DNA from: CAVZAB01 sp963773155
GTDB lineage: Bacteria; Pseudomonadota; Alphaproteobacteria; Rhizobiales; Beijerinckiaceae
Reading direction: 5' to 3'
Assembly (NCBI GenBank): GCA_963773155.1
Contig: CAVZAB010000004.1
Location: 62,001 to 126,000, forward strand
Length of the DNA stretch: 64,000 nucleotides
Of this stretch, positions 1-8,562 are shown in pieces. A program made the position numbers and the translations under genes. Numbering within the stretch: position 1 is the stretch's first letter; every line of letters starts with the position of its first letter. The notes beneath the pieces are model-generated. The model saw only the letters and a list, made by a program, of their open reading frames with translations, made no database searches and was not told the DNA's origin.

Positions 1-773
1 GGCTCGACGTCGCCCTCGTTGAATGCCTCGAGCTTTATGACGTGCTCGAGCCAGTCGACGATGCATACAGCTACCGCGATCTTGCGAGCGCGCGCGAAGC
101 CGCCCGGTTGATCGAGCGGGGTCTCGCCCTCGACGAAATTGTCGCCGCCGCTGCCATCATCCGGCGTCGCGGGTTGAGGCTCTGCGAGTCGCATCTGACC
201 GAGGCGCCGTGGGGTGGCACGGTGCAGGAACTTGGCGGCCGCCTGATGGAGCTCGATGGGCAGTTCACCTTGCCGCTCGGCGAAGCGCCCTGTCATCTGT
301 ATGACATCCTTGCCGATGCCGAGCGGCACGAAAGCGAAGGCGATATGGCGACCGCGGCAAGGCTCTATCGGATTGCCATTGACATCGATCGAACCGATCC
401 GGTCCTGCCGTTCAACCTCGGCAATGTGCTCGATGCTCAGGGCCTCGCCGAGGAGGCGATCCTGAGCTATCAGCGGTCGCTCGCCTGCGCCCCGGATTTC
501 GCCGACGCTTGGTACAATCTTGCCATCATCTACGGCCGCCGGGGGCGAACCGACGACGCCGCCACGAGTTACCGCAAGGCCCTGGAGGCCAATCCGGGAT
601 ACGAGGACGCGCTCTATAATCTCGCTATGCTGCTGACCCAGTCCGGTTCCTACGCCGAAGCTCTGGCGCTGTGGGAGCGCTTCCTGGCGCTGGCGCCGTC
701 GGGCGATCTGGCTCAGGCCCGTCGCTCGGCGCTGCTTTGCCGCCTTGAACTTGCAACGGCGGCGAAATCTTGA
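1..773 (+). CDS. TPR-repeat protein with N-terminal regulator-like domain (5' partial)
   Basis: The reading frame is open from the window edge (first full codon at base 3) to a TGA ending at 773, so the true start lies upstream; the GTG at 42 is only an internal candidate. The first ~100 residues look like a MerR-type regulator fused to TPR units, with a motif similar to SYRDLASAREAARLIERG. At least three tetratricopeptide units follow, with the FNLGNVLDAQG, WYNLAIIYGRRGR and LYNLAMLLTQSG helices. TPRs serve as protein-protein scaffolds. Specific partners cannot be read from the sequence. It ends 73 bases before the likely start of ligD, which may be co-transcribed. Confidence 0.75.
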   Translation, partial: LDVALVECLELYDVLEPVDDAYSYRDLASAREAARLIERGLALDEIVAAAAIIRRRGLRLCESHLTEAPWGGTVQELGGRLMELDGQFTLPLGEAPCHLYDILADAERHESEGDMATAARLYRIAIDIDRTDPVLPFNLGNVLDAQGLAEEAILSYQRSLACAPDFADAWYNLAIIYGRRGRTDDAATSYRKALEANPGYEDALYNLAMLLTQSGSYAEALALWERFLALAPSGDLAQARRSALLCRLELATAAKS

Positions 774-846
774 AGCCGTCAAACCGCTTGCCGGCCGTGA
801 CGGGTCGGGCTTAGCTGCACCGGCCCAGTTCATCGGTCGTAAGCCC

Positions 847-3342
847 ATGCCGCGACAACTCGAGCCCTATCGGCGCAAGCGTAATTTCTCGCGCAGCCCG
901 GAACCCTATGGCGACGCTGCGCCGGAAGTGCCGGGCACCCGTTTTGTCGTCCAGAAACACGCGGCGCGTCGGCTTCACTATGATTTGCGGCTCGAACTCG
1001 ACGGCGTCTTTAAGAGCTGGGCCGTGACCGACGGCCCGAGCCTTGTGCCGGGCGAGAAGCGACTTGCCGTCGAGGTCGAAGATCATCCGCTCGACTATGG
1101 CGATTTCGAAGGCAAGATCGCCAAAGGCGATTATGGCGGCGGCACGGTCCTCATTTGGGATCGCGGCCAATGGTCGCCGGTTGGCGACCCAAACTTTGGC
1201 CTTGCCAAGGGGCACCTCGAATTCGAGCTCTACGGCGAAAAGCTGCGCGGCCGCTGGCATCTGGTACGCATGCGGCCTAAGGCCGGCGAGAAACGGTCGA
1301 ACTGGTTGTTGATCAAGGTGGACGACGGCGAGGCCCGGGCGGCGGGTTCCGGCGAAATCACCGAACAATTGCCCCGCTCGGTCGCCTCCAATCGGACGCT
1401 GGAAGCGATAGCGCGCGAGCCCGATCCAAAGCCCCGGCCGCGGCGCCGACCGGCGCCGCCGGCCGGCGAGCCCGCGCCGCCGCAAGCCCGCCTCGATCCG
1501 GCTAGCCTCGAGGGGGCCAAGCCGGCGCCCCTGCCGGTCTTCATCGAGCCGTGCCTTGCGACGCTGACCGCAAAGCCGCCTTCCGGCGAAAAGTGGATCC
1601 ACGAAATCAAGTTCGACGGCTATCGGCTGCAAGCGCGGATCAGCCGCGGCCGGATCAGCTTGCGGACCCGCAATGGTCTCGACTGGACCGAGAAATTCGT
1701 TGGCGCGCCCTTCATCGATACCCTGCGCCGTCTGGCCCTGTCGACCGGCATCATCGATGCCGAACTCGTCACCGAAACGGCGGGCGTGTCGGATTTTGCG
1801 CAGCTGCAGGCAGATCTCGCGCAAGGCAGAACCGACCGGCTGGTCGTCTACGCCTTTGATCTCCTACACCTCGACGGGTACGACCTGCGCGCCGTCGCCC
1901 TGGGCGCACGCAAAGTGGCGCTCGAGCGGCTGATCGGCGAGGCCAGTGCCCTGAGGTACAGCGCCCATATCGGTGAGGGCGGCGAAATTGTGCTGCGGCA
2001 TGCCTGCCGTCTCGGCCTCGAAGGCATCGTCTCGAAAATGCGCGATGCGCGCTACCGCTCGGGCCGAGCAACGGATTGGCTGAAGTCGAAATGCGCGCTC
2101 GGCCAGGAATTCCTGATTGTCGGCTTCGTCCCCTCAAGCACTTCGCGCCGCAGCGTCGGCGCGCTGGCGCTCGGCTATCACCGGGACGGCAGGCTCGTCT
2201 ATGCCGGCCGGGTCGGCTCCGGCATTGCAGAGCGGGACGGCCGCGACCTGTTCGATCGCCTCGAACCCTCGCGGCTCGACGCCCCGGTCCTTGCCGATTC
2301 CCCGCCCGTCGAACCCGGCCGCCCGATCCGGTGGGTCGAGCCGCGGCTATTGGCCCAGGTCGAATTCCGCGGCTGGACCGCGACCGGCTTGATCCGCCAG
2401 GGCGTCTTCAAGGGCTTCCGCGGTGAGCGGCAGGACGGCGATTTGGTGCGCGAGGACCTCGCCAGCCCGGCGCTCCCCGCAACTTTGAATGTCCCGCCGC
2501 TCACCCATCCCGACCGGTTGCTTTGGCCGGAGGCGGGGGTAACCAAGCAGGGGCTCGCTGAATTTTACACGGAAATCTGGCCCTGGATCGGCCCGCAAAT
2601 CGTCGAGCGGCCACTCAGCCTGCTGCGCGCTCCGACCGGCGTCGGCGGCCAGAGCTTCTTTCAAAAACACGCTTTTGCCGGCCTGTCCGACGCCGTCATG
2701 CGGGTGCCCGACGGGCAAGGCGAGGCGCTGCTCGCCATCCGCGATTGCGATGGCCTGATGGCGTTGGTGCAAGCCAGCGTCCTGGAAATCCATCCCTGGC
2801 CGGCGACGACCAAGGCGATCGACCGGCCGGACCGGCTGATCTTTGATCTTGATCCCGGCGACGGGACCAGCTGGGACGCCCTGTGCGAGGCTGCCTTCGA
2901 CATCAGGGCCCACCTGCGCCAGGCCGGCCTCGAAAGCTTCGTCAAGACGTCCGGCAGCAAGGGCCTGCACATCGTCGTTCCGCTCGATCCGGTCGCGACC
3001 TTCGCCCATGTCAAAGACTACGCCCAGGCGGTCGCGGTCGATCTTGCCAAGGCCCAACCCGACCGCTACGTGGCGAGCTCGGTCCTGGCGCTGCGACCGG
3101 GACGAATCTATATCGATTATCTGCGCAACGCCCGCTCGGCCACGACCATCGCCGCCTATTCGACCCGGGCGCGCCCGCATGCAACCATCGCAACGCCGAT
3201 CGGCTGGGACGAGCTTGGCCCGAACATGAGCGCCGATCGCTACCGGATCGCCAACCTTCTCCACCGGCTCGACCGGTTGGCGCAGGACCCATGGGCCGGC
3301 ATGACCAGTCTGGCGCAACGGCTGCCGGGCCGCCGACGCTAG
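847..3342 (+). CDS. ligD: ATP-dependent DNA ligase D (3'-phosphoesterase, ligase and polymerase domains)
   Basis: This is the multifunctional ligase of bacterial non-homologous end joining. Three domains appear in order. The N-terminal 3'-phosphoesterase carries HAARRLHYDLRLEL. The central ATP-dependent ligase has the adenylated lysine at about residue 255 in EIKFDGYR. The C-terminal primase/polymerase has LIFDLDPGDG and KTSGSKGLHIVVPL, which hold metal- and nucleotide-binding residues. The order PE-ligase-polymerase matches the Pseudomonas-type enzyme. The frame is open back to a TTG at 745, but the ATG at 847 is preferred because LigD homologues begin close to this MPRQLEPYRRKR sequence; this gives about 831 residues. 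No Ku gene, the usual partner, lies inside the window. Confidence 0.93.
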   Translation: MPRQLEPYRRKRNFSRSPEPYGDAAPEVPGTRFVVQKHAARRLHYDLRLELDGVFKSWAVTDGPSLVPGEKRLAVEVEDHPLDYGDFEGKIAKGDYGGGTVLIWDRGQWSPVGDPNFGLAKGHLEFELYGEKLRGRWHLVRMRPKAGEKRSNWLLIKVDDGEARAAGSGEITEQLPRSVASNRTLEAIAREPDPKPRPRRRPAPPAGEPAPPQARLDPASLEGAKPAPLPVFIEPCLATLTAKPPSGEKWIHEIKFDGYRLQARISRGRISLRTRNGLDWTEKFVGAPFIDTLRRLALSTGIIDAELVTETAGVSDFAQLQADLAQGRTDRLVVYAFDLLHLDGYDLRAVALGARKVALERLIGEASALRYSAHIGEGGEIVLRHACRLGLEGIVSKMRDARYRSGRATDWLKSKCALGQEFLIVGFVPSSTSRRSVGALALGYHRDGRLVYAGRVGSGIAERDGRDLFDRLEPSRLDAPVLADSPPVEPGRPIRWVEPRLLAQVEFRGWTATGLIRQGVFKGFRGERQDGDLVREDLASPALPATLNVPPLTHPDRLLWPEAGVTKQGLAEFYTEIWPWIGPQIVERPLSLLRAPTGVGGQSFFQKHAFAGLSDAVMRVPDGQGEALLAIRDCDGLMALVQASVLEIHPWPATTKAIDRPDRLIFDLDPGDGTSWDALCEAAFDIRAHLRQAGLESFVKTSGSKGLHIVVPLDPVATFAHVKDYAQAVAVDLAKAQPDRYVASSVLALRPGRIYIDYLRNARSATTIAAYSTRARPHATIATPIGWDELGPNMSADRYRIANLLHRLDRLAQDPWAGMTSLAQRLPGRRR

Positions 3343-3438
3343 GGGCAAGGATTTCTTCCTCCGCCATGCAAGTCTAAGGTTATTTTTCCTTTATAAAGCA
3401 ATATTTTGTCGCGAATTCTTCGGATTTCATATGACCCC

Positions 3439-4632
3439 TCACACTGGTAGAGCAACCCCTGCAATACAGGCCCGTAGCTGGACCATCCCGGGGCCGGCCG
3501 AATGGATGGTCAGGCCATGATGCCGGTGCCCCAAAATAGCCGCGACCACTGTCTCTGGTTGCCCGGTGGCCTCGGCCTGTTGGACGAACCAGCGGCGCAG
3601 GGATTTAAAATTGACCAGCGAACGCCGCCGGCCCGGCAGCCGCTCGGCCAGGCCTCTCGCCCGCAGCAGGCGGCTGAACCGCTTGCCGACGCCCATCGAA
3701 CGCTCCCGTCTCGGGCTCTGCGGACCGGCCTCATCAAAGACGTAGGCGTCGAGACGCTTGCCCTCTGCCCGGCGCAAAACGATCGCTTGCAAGGCGGTAT
3801 GAATGGGCACAAGCCGGGCGCTGCTGCGGCCGCCCTCGGCACGAAAGCGGAAATTGCCGCCGATGCAATCCTTGACGCGCAGGCCGACGATCGTCTCCAG
3901 CCGTGCCCCCGACAGAGCGCCGAACATGATCAGGTCATGCAGAAGCGGGTCTCGTGCCTCTTCAAGCAGGGCGCGCAATTCAGGGTCGGTGAAGGCGCGC
4001 TCGCTGGGCGGGCGCTGATTTGACGCCGGCACTGGCAGCCGCTGCCGAAGCCAGGGATTGTCGGCAACGAGCTCCTGCGCGGCTAACCAGCGCCAATAGC
4101 CCGAAAGCGACGACAGGTACTTGCGTACGGTCTTCCGGTCTCCGGTCCAGTGCTGCCCCTGTGGCGTCGCCAGGTCCTGGACAAAGGCGCCGGCCAGCCG
4201 ACGGTCGACCGCCATGAGAAGCGGCCCCGCCTCGCCCCAACGGCGCCATTGGCACAAGCGAACGACCGCTCGTCGATGATCACCGATGGTTCGAGGCGCG
4301 TGGGCCAGGCTCGTCAACCAATCTTCGAGGTAAAGGTCGATAGCCATAGCAACGCCGGGGCAGGCCGGCATCGCGACTTCGATCGGCTGGTCCGGCTCGC
4401 CGGCCGCACGCCGGCGCGGCGCAGCCAGGCCGCCGCCCTGGCGCCGCTTGGCCGCGGCAATCACGGCATGAAGATCGGCCAGAGCCGAAGCCAGTCGATG
4501 ACGGGCAACAGTCGCGTCGCTGGTCGCCAGGGTCTTGCGCAGCCGCTTGCGGCCGACTTCCCGGCGCAGGCTCGGTGGAACTTCGACCACGGCATAGAGT
4601 CCGCGGCGACGGCGCTCGATATGTCCGCTCAC
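3439..4632 (-). CDS. Phage-type tyrosine recombinase/integrase, catalytic Tyr missing
   Basis: The protein is about 397 residues. A GTG start at 4632 is chosen because AGAGG lies a few bases upstream and the protein then begins VSGHIERRRRGLY, like the short N-terminal domain of integrases of this class. A core-binding SAM-like region follows, then a catalytic domain with the box I arginine (GARLETIVGLR) and the LGH motif. Two normally essential positions differ. The box II His of H-x-x-R is Lys in NFKSLRRWF. Where family members have a GxxYS nucleophile, this one reads LTIHSAGPG, two residues shorter and with no Tyr anywhere downstream. Strand transfer therefore looks impossible. No tRNA or clear att repeat is visible nearby. 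Confidence 0.8.
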   Translation of the reverse strand: MSGHIERRRRGLYAVVEVPPSLRREVGRKRLRKTLATSDATVARHRLASALADLHAVIAAAKRRQGGGLAAPRRRAAGEPDQPIEVAMPACPGVAMAIDLYLEDWLTSLAHAPRTIGDHRRAVVRLCQWRRWGEAGPLLMAVDRRLAGAFVQDLATPQGQHWTGDRKTVRKYLSSLSGYWRWLAAQELVADNPWLRQRLPVPASNQRPPSERAFTDPELRALLEEARDPLLHDLIMFGALSGARLETIVGLRVKDCIGGNFRFRAEGGRSSARLVPIHTALQAIVLRRAEGKRLDAYVFDEAGPQSPRRERSMGVGKRFSRLLRARGLAERLPGRRRSLVNFKSLRRWFVQQAEATGQPETVVAAILGHRHHGLTIHSAGPGMVQLRACIAGVALPV

Positions 4633-4705
4633 GACCGCCTCTAGACATTGGCGAAAAACGGCCGTGCATGTTTTGGGAAAAAGCGGTGATTTGTCAACCC
4701 GCGGT

Positions 4706-5053
4706 TCACGGCCGCCGTTCGATGACCCCGGGAAGATTGTTGGCATAGCTGAAGGCGACGGCACCGCACAGCAATTCGTCGTCGAGCTTGGCGGTTTCCG
4801 CAAAGGCCCGATCGAAGGCGCTGCGCAGACGCCCGCCCGGCAGAACCTCAATCATTCGCACGCCCTTGGTTTCGCCATAGGCAAAGGCGACGCCGGGTCG
4901 AACGACTAGGTTCCAGCAGCGGGTTTGAATCGCGGTGACATCGGCGATGACCTGGATCGCCGACGGTTCCGGTCCGGTGCTGGTGCGCGTCGCCTGCGCC
5001 GATGCAGCACTGGACGCAAGCAAGGCATAAAGACCCATCAGCGGTACGCGCAT
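4706..5053 (-). CDS. Small exported protein of unknown function
   Basis: A 115-residue protein starting at MRVPLMGLYALLASSAASAQA, which looks like a classical signal peptide with an alanine-rich cleavage site near residue 20. The mature part of about 95 residues has two cysteines (in TRCWNL and LLCGAV) that could form a disulfide. I do not recognise the family. An in-frame start further upstream (5107) would bury the signal peptide and is disfavoured. The gene lies between the integrase and a lytic transglycosylase, all on the minus strand, without obvious operon spacing. Confidence 0.6.
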   Translation of the reverse strand: MRVPLMGLYALLASSAASAQATRTSTGPEPSAIQVIADVTAIQTRCWNLVVRPGVAFAYGETKGVRMIEVLPGGRLRSAFDRAFAETAKLDDELLCGAVAFSYANNLPGVIERRP

Positions 5054-5350
5054 CCCTTCGCAAAAACGCATCGTCCGCCTTTCCGTCGTCCCGGCTGCTC
5101 CGAGCATGCCACGGATTGGTTTTCAAGCCGTAAATCCGGCGAGCCGTTAGCCAAGGCTATCGCTGAGAGGCGCGCCGGCCGGGATGCGGGGATGCGGATA
5201 ATGCGCCGTCTGAGATTGCTGAAAACAAAAGAATTCGCCGTCATCACCGGGTTGCGCGCGTCGTGCCGGGTGGAGCGGCAGGCCAAAATTGGCGAGGATC
5301 CATGCGCGTATTGCGAAACCGCGCTGCCGTCCCGTTCGCCTGCGGCCGGG

Positions 5351-5785
5351 TCAGGGTTTGTGCTCGGCGGTGCGCAGGATGCCCAGCATGCCCTTGCGCT
5401 TGGCCTCGTAATAATAGCCGCGCGCATAGAGCGCGATCGCCCGTTGCGCGTCGCCGCCGGCCACCCGGTAGGCATTGGCGAGATAGGCGACACCATAGGT
5501 CAGATTGGTCCTCGCATCGAGGAGACCGGCCGGCGGTCCGGCATAGCCCATGCTGCGGGCCGTATCGTGCCGGATCTGCATGAGCCCCCAATTGGGGCCA
5601 TTGCGCAGACCGGCATTATAGCCGCTCTCGCGCTTGATGACCCGGTGCACCAGGGCCTCGGGGACCCTATACGTGCGCGCCTCATGCCCGATCATCTCAG
5701 CAAGATCCGGACTGACACGCGCCGTGCCAGCCACGACCGGCGAAGCGCAAAGGACGAACAGACCGATCAAGACACGCGCACGCAT
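5351..5785 (-). CDS. Small lytic transglycosylase (SLT domain)
   Basis: A 144-residue exported protein. It has a signal peptide (LIGLFVLCASPVVAG) followed directly by a single SLT domain. The catalytic glutamate is E53 in IKRESGYN, followed by the WGLMQI motif that lines the peptidoglycan cleft. Members cleave the MurNAc-GlcNAc bond with formation of 1,6-anhydro ends in the periplasm. It has no extra domains, so it is a minimal enzyme of the kind used for local wall remodelling. Roughly 300 bases separate it from the next gene downstream, so it is probably a single transcription unit. Confidence 0.85.
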   Translation of the reverse strand: MRARVLIGLFVLCASPVVAGTARVSPDLAEMIGHEARTYRVPEALVHRVIKRESGYNAGLRNGPNWGLMQIRHDTARSMGYAGPPAGLLDARTNLTYGVAYLANAYRVAGGDAQRAIALYARGYYYEAKRKGMLGILRTAEHKP

Positions 5786-5909
5786 GGCAATCCCCCAGCG
5801 AACCAGTTCGAGGGTTGGACTGGGTCCATGTCAAAATCAGGGCATCTTTGTTTTATCAATTGAATCAGATAATTAAATTTAGCGGTGTTGGACAGCGGTT
5901 GGGATTCGC

Positions 5910-6590
5910 TCAATCGAGAACCAATCCGATCGAGCCGTCCGGCAGATCGGCAAAGGCGATCCCGGCCTGTTCCAGCGCCCGACGGACGTCGAGCGCCGTC
6001 GCCGCCGCGACGCCGGCCCCGAGGTTGTGGTCCTCAAGACGCCGAACCGTGAATTCCGAGACATTGGCCGCGGCAGCCAATTCGCGCACCGACCAGTTAA
6101 GCAAGCCGCGCGCCGCCCGCAACTGGCCGCCCTCGACTGGACGCAGGCGAGGGGTGGTCTCGATCCGGGTGACATCCCGCAGGATGCTGAGCGAACCCGC
6201 CTGATCCGACGGTTCCAGAAAAACCTGACCGACCAGCCGCAAGCTGCGCAATTCGCCCGTATCGAGCCGAAAAAACCGGAAGCCAACATCGAAAGAACCG
6301 CCGGGATATTGCATGGCGGCAAGGAGATTCGTATCGACCCGGGCGCGATCGTCGGGATGGATAAGGCTGCCGAACAGGCCCGCGCGCGGCTCAGCGTCAA
6401 TGGCAAGGCCGATCATTGCCTTGAAAGTCGCCGACCATTTCCGACCGCCATTGCGGAAGTTCACCTCGGAAAGACCGAAACCCAGATCGGCGACCAGCGT
6501 CTTCATCCGCTCGTTTGCGCCAGCGGCGCTGGCCATTGCTCCGTCGGCCGCGACCGCCACCGCGCTCCCTTTCTCCCCCACGATGGGCAT
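5910..6590 (-). CDS. PAS-domain HTH (XRE-type) transcriptional regulator
   Basis: A 226-residue protein. Residues ~30-140 have PAS-fold character, with HPDDRARVDTNLLAAMQ and a following FRFFRLDTGELRSLRLVG strand pair. Residues ~155-215 form a helix-turn-helix of the lambda-repressor class (RGLLNWSVRELAAAANVSEF, then TVRRLE). Such proteins sense a small ligand or redox state in the PAS pocket and bind DNA as dimers. It is divergent from the proline-racemase-family gene at 6721, separated by 130 bases, and is therefore the obvious candidate regulator of that gene. No clear inverted-repeat operator is seen in the gap. Confidence 0.75.
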   Translation of the reverse strand: MPIVGEKGSAVAVAADGAMASAAGANERMKTLVADLGFGLSEVNFRNGGRKWSATFKAMIGLAIDAEPRAGLFGSLIHPDDRARVDTNLLAAMQYPGGSFDVGFRFFRLDTGELRSLRLVGQVFLEPSDQAGSLSILRDVTRIETTPRLRPVEGGQLRAARGLLNWSVRELAAAANVSEFTVRRLEDHNLGAGVAAATALDVRRALEQAGIAFADLPDGSIGLVLD

Positions 6591-6720
6591 GCCTGGGCCC
6601 TCGCTCGCCGCCCGGCCCTTTTGCCGGCGGCACGCCGTCTCATGGTAGTCTAACCGCTAGGAAATGGAATAAGGGTTCGCGGCGGAATCGACCGCCGGTG
6701 GACGGATGGGGAGAAAATCC

Positions 6721-7764
6721 ATGCAGACAAAGCGGGCAATAACCCTCGTCGGCTGTCATGCGGAAGGCGAAATCGGCGACGTGATCGTCGGCGGCGTGCT
6801 GCCGCCGAAAGGCGCGACGATGTTCGAGAAAATGCAGACGATGGCGCGCGAGCACGACGAGATCCGCCGCCTGTTGATCTGCGAGCCGCGCGGCAGCGTC
6901 GCCCGGCATGTCAATCTGATCGTTCCCGCCGTCCGCGCCGATTGCGATGCCGGCGCAATCATCATGGAACCCACCGAATATCCACCGATGTCTGGCTCCA
7001 ATACCATGTGCGTGGCGACCGTATTGCTCGAAACTGGCATGGTCGCGATGCAGGAGCCCACGACAAGGCTGCGCCTCGACATGCCCGGTGGGCCAGTCGA
7101 CATCATCGCGGACTGCCAAAACGGCAAATGCGTCAGCGTCGAGATCGCCAATGTTCCGAGTTTCGTCGACCGTCTCGACGCGCCCCTCGAAATTGCCGGC
7201 CGCGGAACCATCGCGGTCGATGTCGCCTATGGCGGCATGTTCTACGCCCTGGTCGCGGCCGACAAGCTCGGCTTTTCCGTGACGGCCGACGAGGCGCGCG
7301 ATTTGGCCGCGCTCGGCGAGGATATCAGGCGCGCGGTGCGGGCCCAATATAACGTCGTGCATCCAGAAAATCCCGCCATCCAGGGTGTCTCGATCGTCCA
7401 GTTCGATATGCCGTTCCAGGGTGCGGGACAGGTCAGCCGCAACACCTGCATCGTCTCGCCGGGCCGCTCCGACCGCAGCCCGACGGGAACCGGGACCTCG
7501 GCGCGCATGGCGGTCCTCCATGCTCGCGGCCAGCTCAAGCCGGGCGAGGGATTTTATCACGAGTCGATCATCGGTTCGCGCTTCTATGGCCGTATCGTCG
7601 GCACGTTGCAAATCGGCGCCCGAATCGGGGTGGCAACGACGATCAAGGGCCGGGCCTGGGTGACCGGGCTTTTCAATTATTTTCTCGATCCCTCCGATCC
7701 CTACCCAACTGGCTATATTGTCGCCGATACCTGGGGCAGGACGACCAGCTTGACCCAGGACTGA
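6721..7764 (+). CDS. Proline racemase / hydroxyproline epimerase family protein with Ser/Thr catalytic pair
   Basis: A 347-residue member of the proline racemase superfamily (cytosolic racemases, epimerases and dehydratases of proline and hydroxyprolines). The ATG at 6721 is preferred over 6706 because GGGGAGAAAATCC before it supplies the ribosome site. The N-terminus VGCHAEGEIGDVIVGG is typical. The two catalytic positions are normally Cys/Cys in racemases and epimerases, Ser/Cys in some epimerases and Cys/Thr in trans-3-hydroxyproline dehydratase. Here they are S91 (PMSGSNTMC) and T255 (RSPTGTGTSAR). With neither Cys, the standard two-base thiol mechanism is not available, so the reaction is uncertain. 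It is divergent from a PAS-HTH regulator. Confidence 0.85.
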   Translation: MQTKRAITLVGCHAEGEIGDVIVGGVLPPKGATMFEKMQTMAREHDEIRRLLICEPRGSVARHVNLIVPAVRADCDAGAIIMEPTEYPPMSGSNTMCVATVLLETGMVAMQEPTTRLRLDMPGGPVDIIADCQNGKCVSVEIANVPSFVDRLDAPLEIAGRGTIAVDVAYGGMFYALVAADKLGFSVTADEARDLAALGEDIRRAVRAQYNVVHPENPAIQGVSIVQFDMPFQGAGQVSRNTCIVSPGRSDRSPTGTGTSARMAVLHARGQLKPGEGFYHESIIGSRFYGRIVGTLQIGARIGVATTIKGRAWVTGLFNYFLDPSDPYPTGYIVADTWGRTTSLTQD

Positions 7765-8562
7765 ACCAGACGGCAAGGTTTTTGGTCGAATGAAATGGAC
7801 CTCGTTTGCCCGATCTTTACCAGACAAGAACGCTGTTCGCCTGGCCACGGCTGAGCGGCTTGGCCGCGTGCTTCCCCGCACATCGCGGTCCGCCGGATAA
7901 GTTCAGACAGGGCTGGCCCACACGCAAGACAGAGAATTGCCATGGCCCTGAATTGTTACATTGCAACCATCGGAGTGAAAGCCGGCGCGCTGGCAAGCTG
8001 CGTCCAGCATGCAGTCCAACATGTTGCCCATGCGCCACGCCTGGCGCCTGGAGAGGATTGGTCGACCACGCTGATCACCACGGGCCTCGCGCTCGTTCTG
8101 GCCGCTATCGTCGCCTTGCTCCTGGCATGCCTCGAGAACGCGCGGCCGGCCCGGCGCCGCTTCACCTGAAATTTCGAGACCGGGACTGTCGGCTGGCTGT
8201 CGAAAGGGTCCGGCGCGAGCATCGCCGCAGCCGAGCATTGAGACACGGGCCAGCGCTGCAGTGCAATAAAGATTTCCGTTTAGACTTATTGCTGTCAGAC
8301 AATTGTAGCCATAGGCAAATCTGCGTCAGAAGGCTTGAGTAAATTGCGTATTCCTCATTGGCCTTTGCCTCGCGTAACGCAAAGTCGAGGCTCTTATCGT
8401 GCCGGCCCGCGATACCGCGTGCTCGGTGTCGCCCTGGGCCCGGTCGCAGGGCCAAGGGGAAAGTGGCAAAATTCCGGGGCACGGCCTATGCTTTCAATCT
8501 CCCGCATCGCCTGACCGGCTTTGCGGGCAAAGCGCGGCCACCCAGGAGAAAGGCGGGCGTCC
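7765..8562 (+). other. Intergenic region, ~800 bases, mostly without recognisable genes
   Basis: No family is recognised in this stretch. The only open frame with any plausibility is the small one at 7942-8169, listed separately. A 7-base inverted repeat, GCAATAA at 8263-8269 and TTATTGC at 8286-8292, lies in an AT-richer patch. It could be a regulatory site or a weak hairpin, but it has no T-tract. The last ~100 bases presumably hold the promoter of the EamA transporter gene. Confidence 0.4.
7942..8169 (+). CDS. Possible small single-pass membrane protein
   Basis: A 75-residue frame starting ATG after CAGAGAATTGCC, a weak ribosome site. It holds one convincing hydrophobic helix (LITTGLALVLAAIVALLLAC) followed by a basic end (RPARRRF), consistent with an N-out/C-in membrane peptide. 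I know no family for it, and it could be chance coding in GC-rich DNA. The hydrophobic segment is the only positive sign. Confidence 0.28.
   Translation: MALNCYIATIGVKAGALASCVQHAVQHVAHAPRLAPGEDWSTTLITTGLALVLAAIVALLLACLENARPARRRFT

Noticed and set aside
811..3348. Long antisense frames inside ligD
   Set aside because: They mirror the codon bias of GC-rich ligD, have no ribosome sites and match no family, while the sense strand has all ligase motifs.
3343..3438. tRNA or att site next to the integrase
   Set aside because: No cloverleaf, no T-loop motif and no matching repeat found.
8263..8292. Inverted repeat GCAATAA/TTATTGC as a terminator
   Set aside because: Short arms, 16-base spacer and no T-tract.
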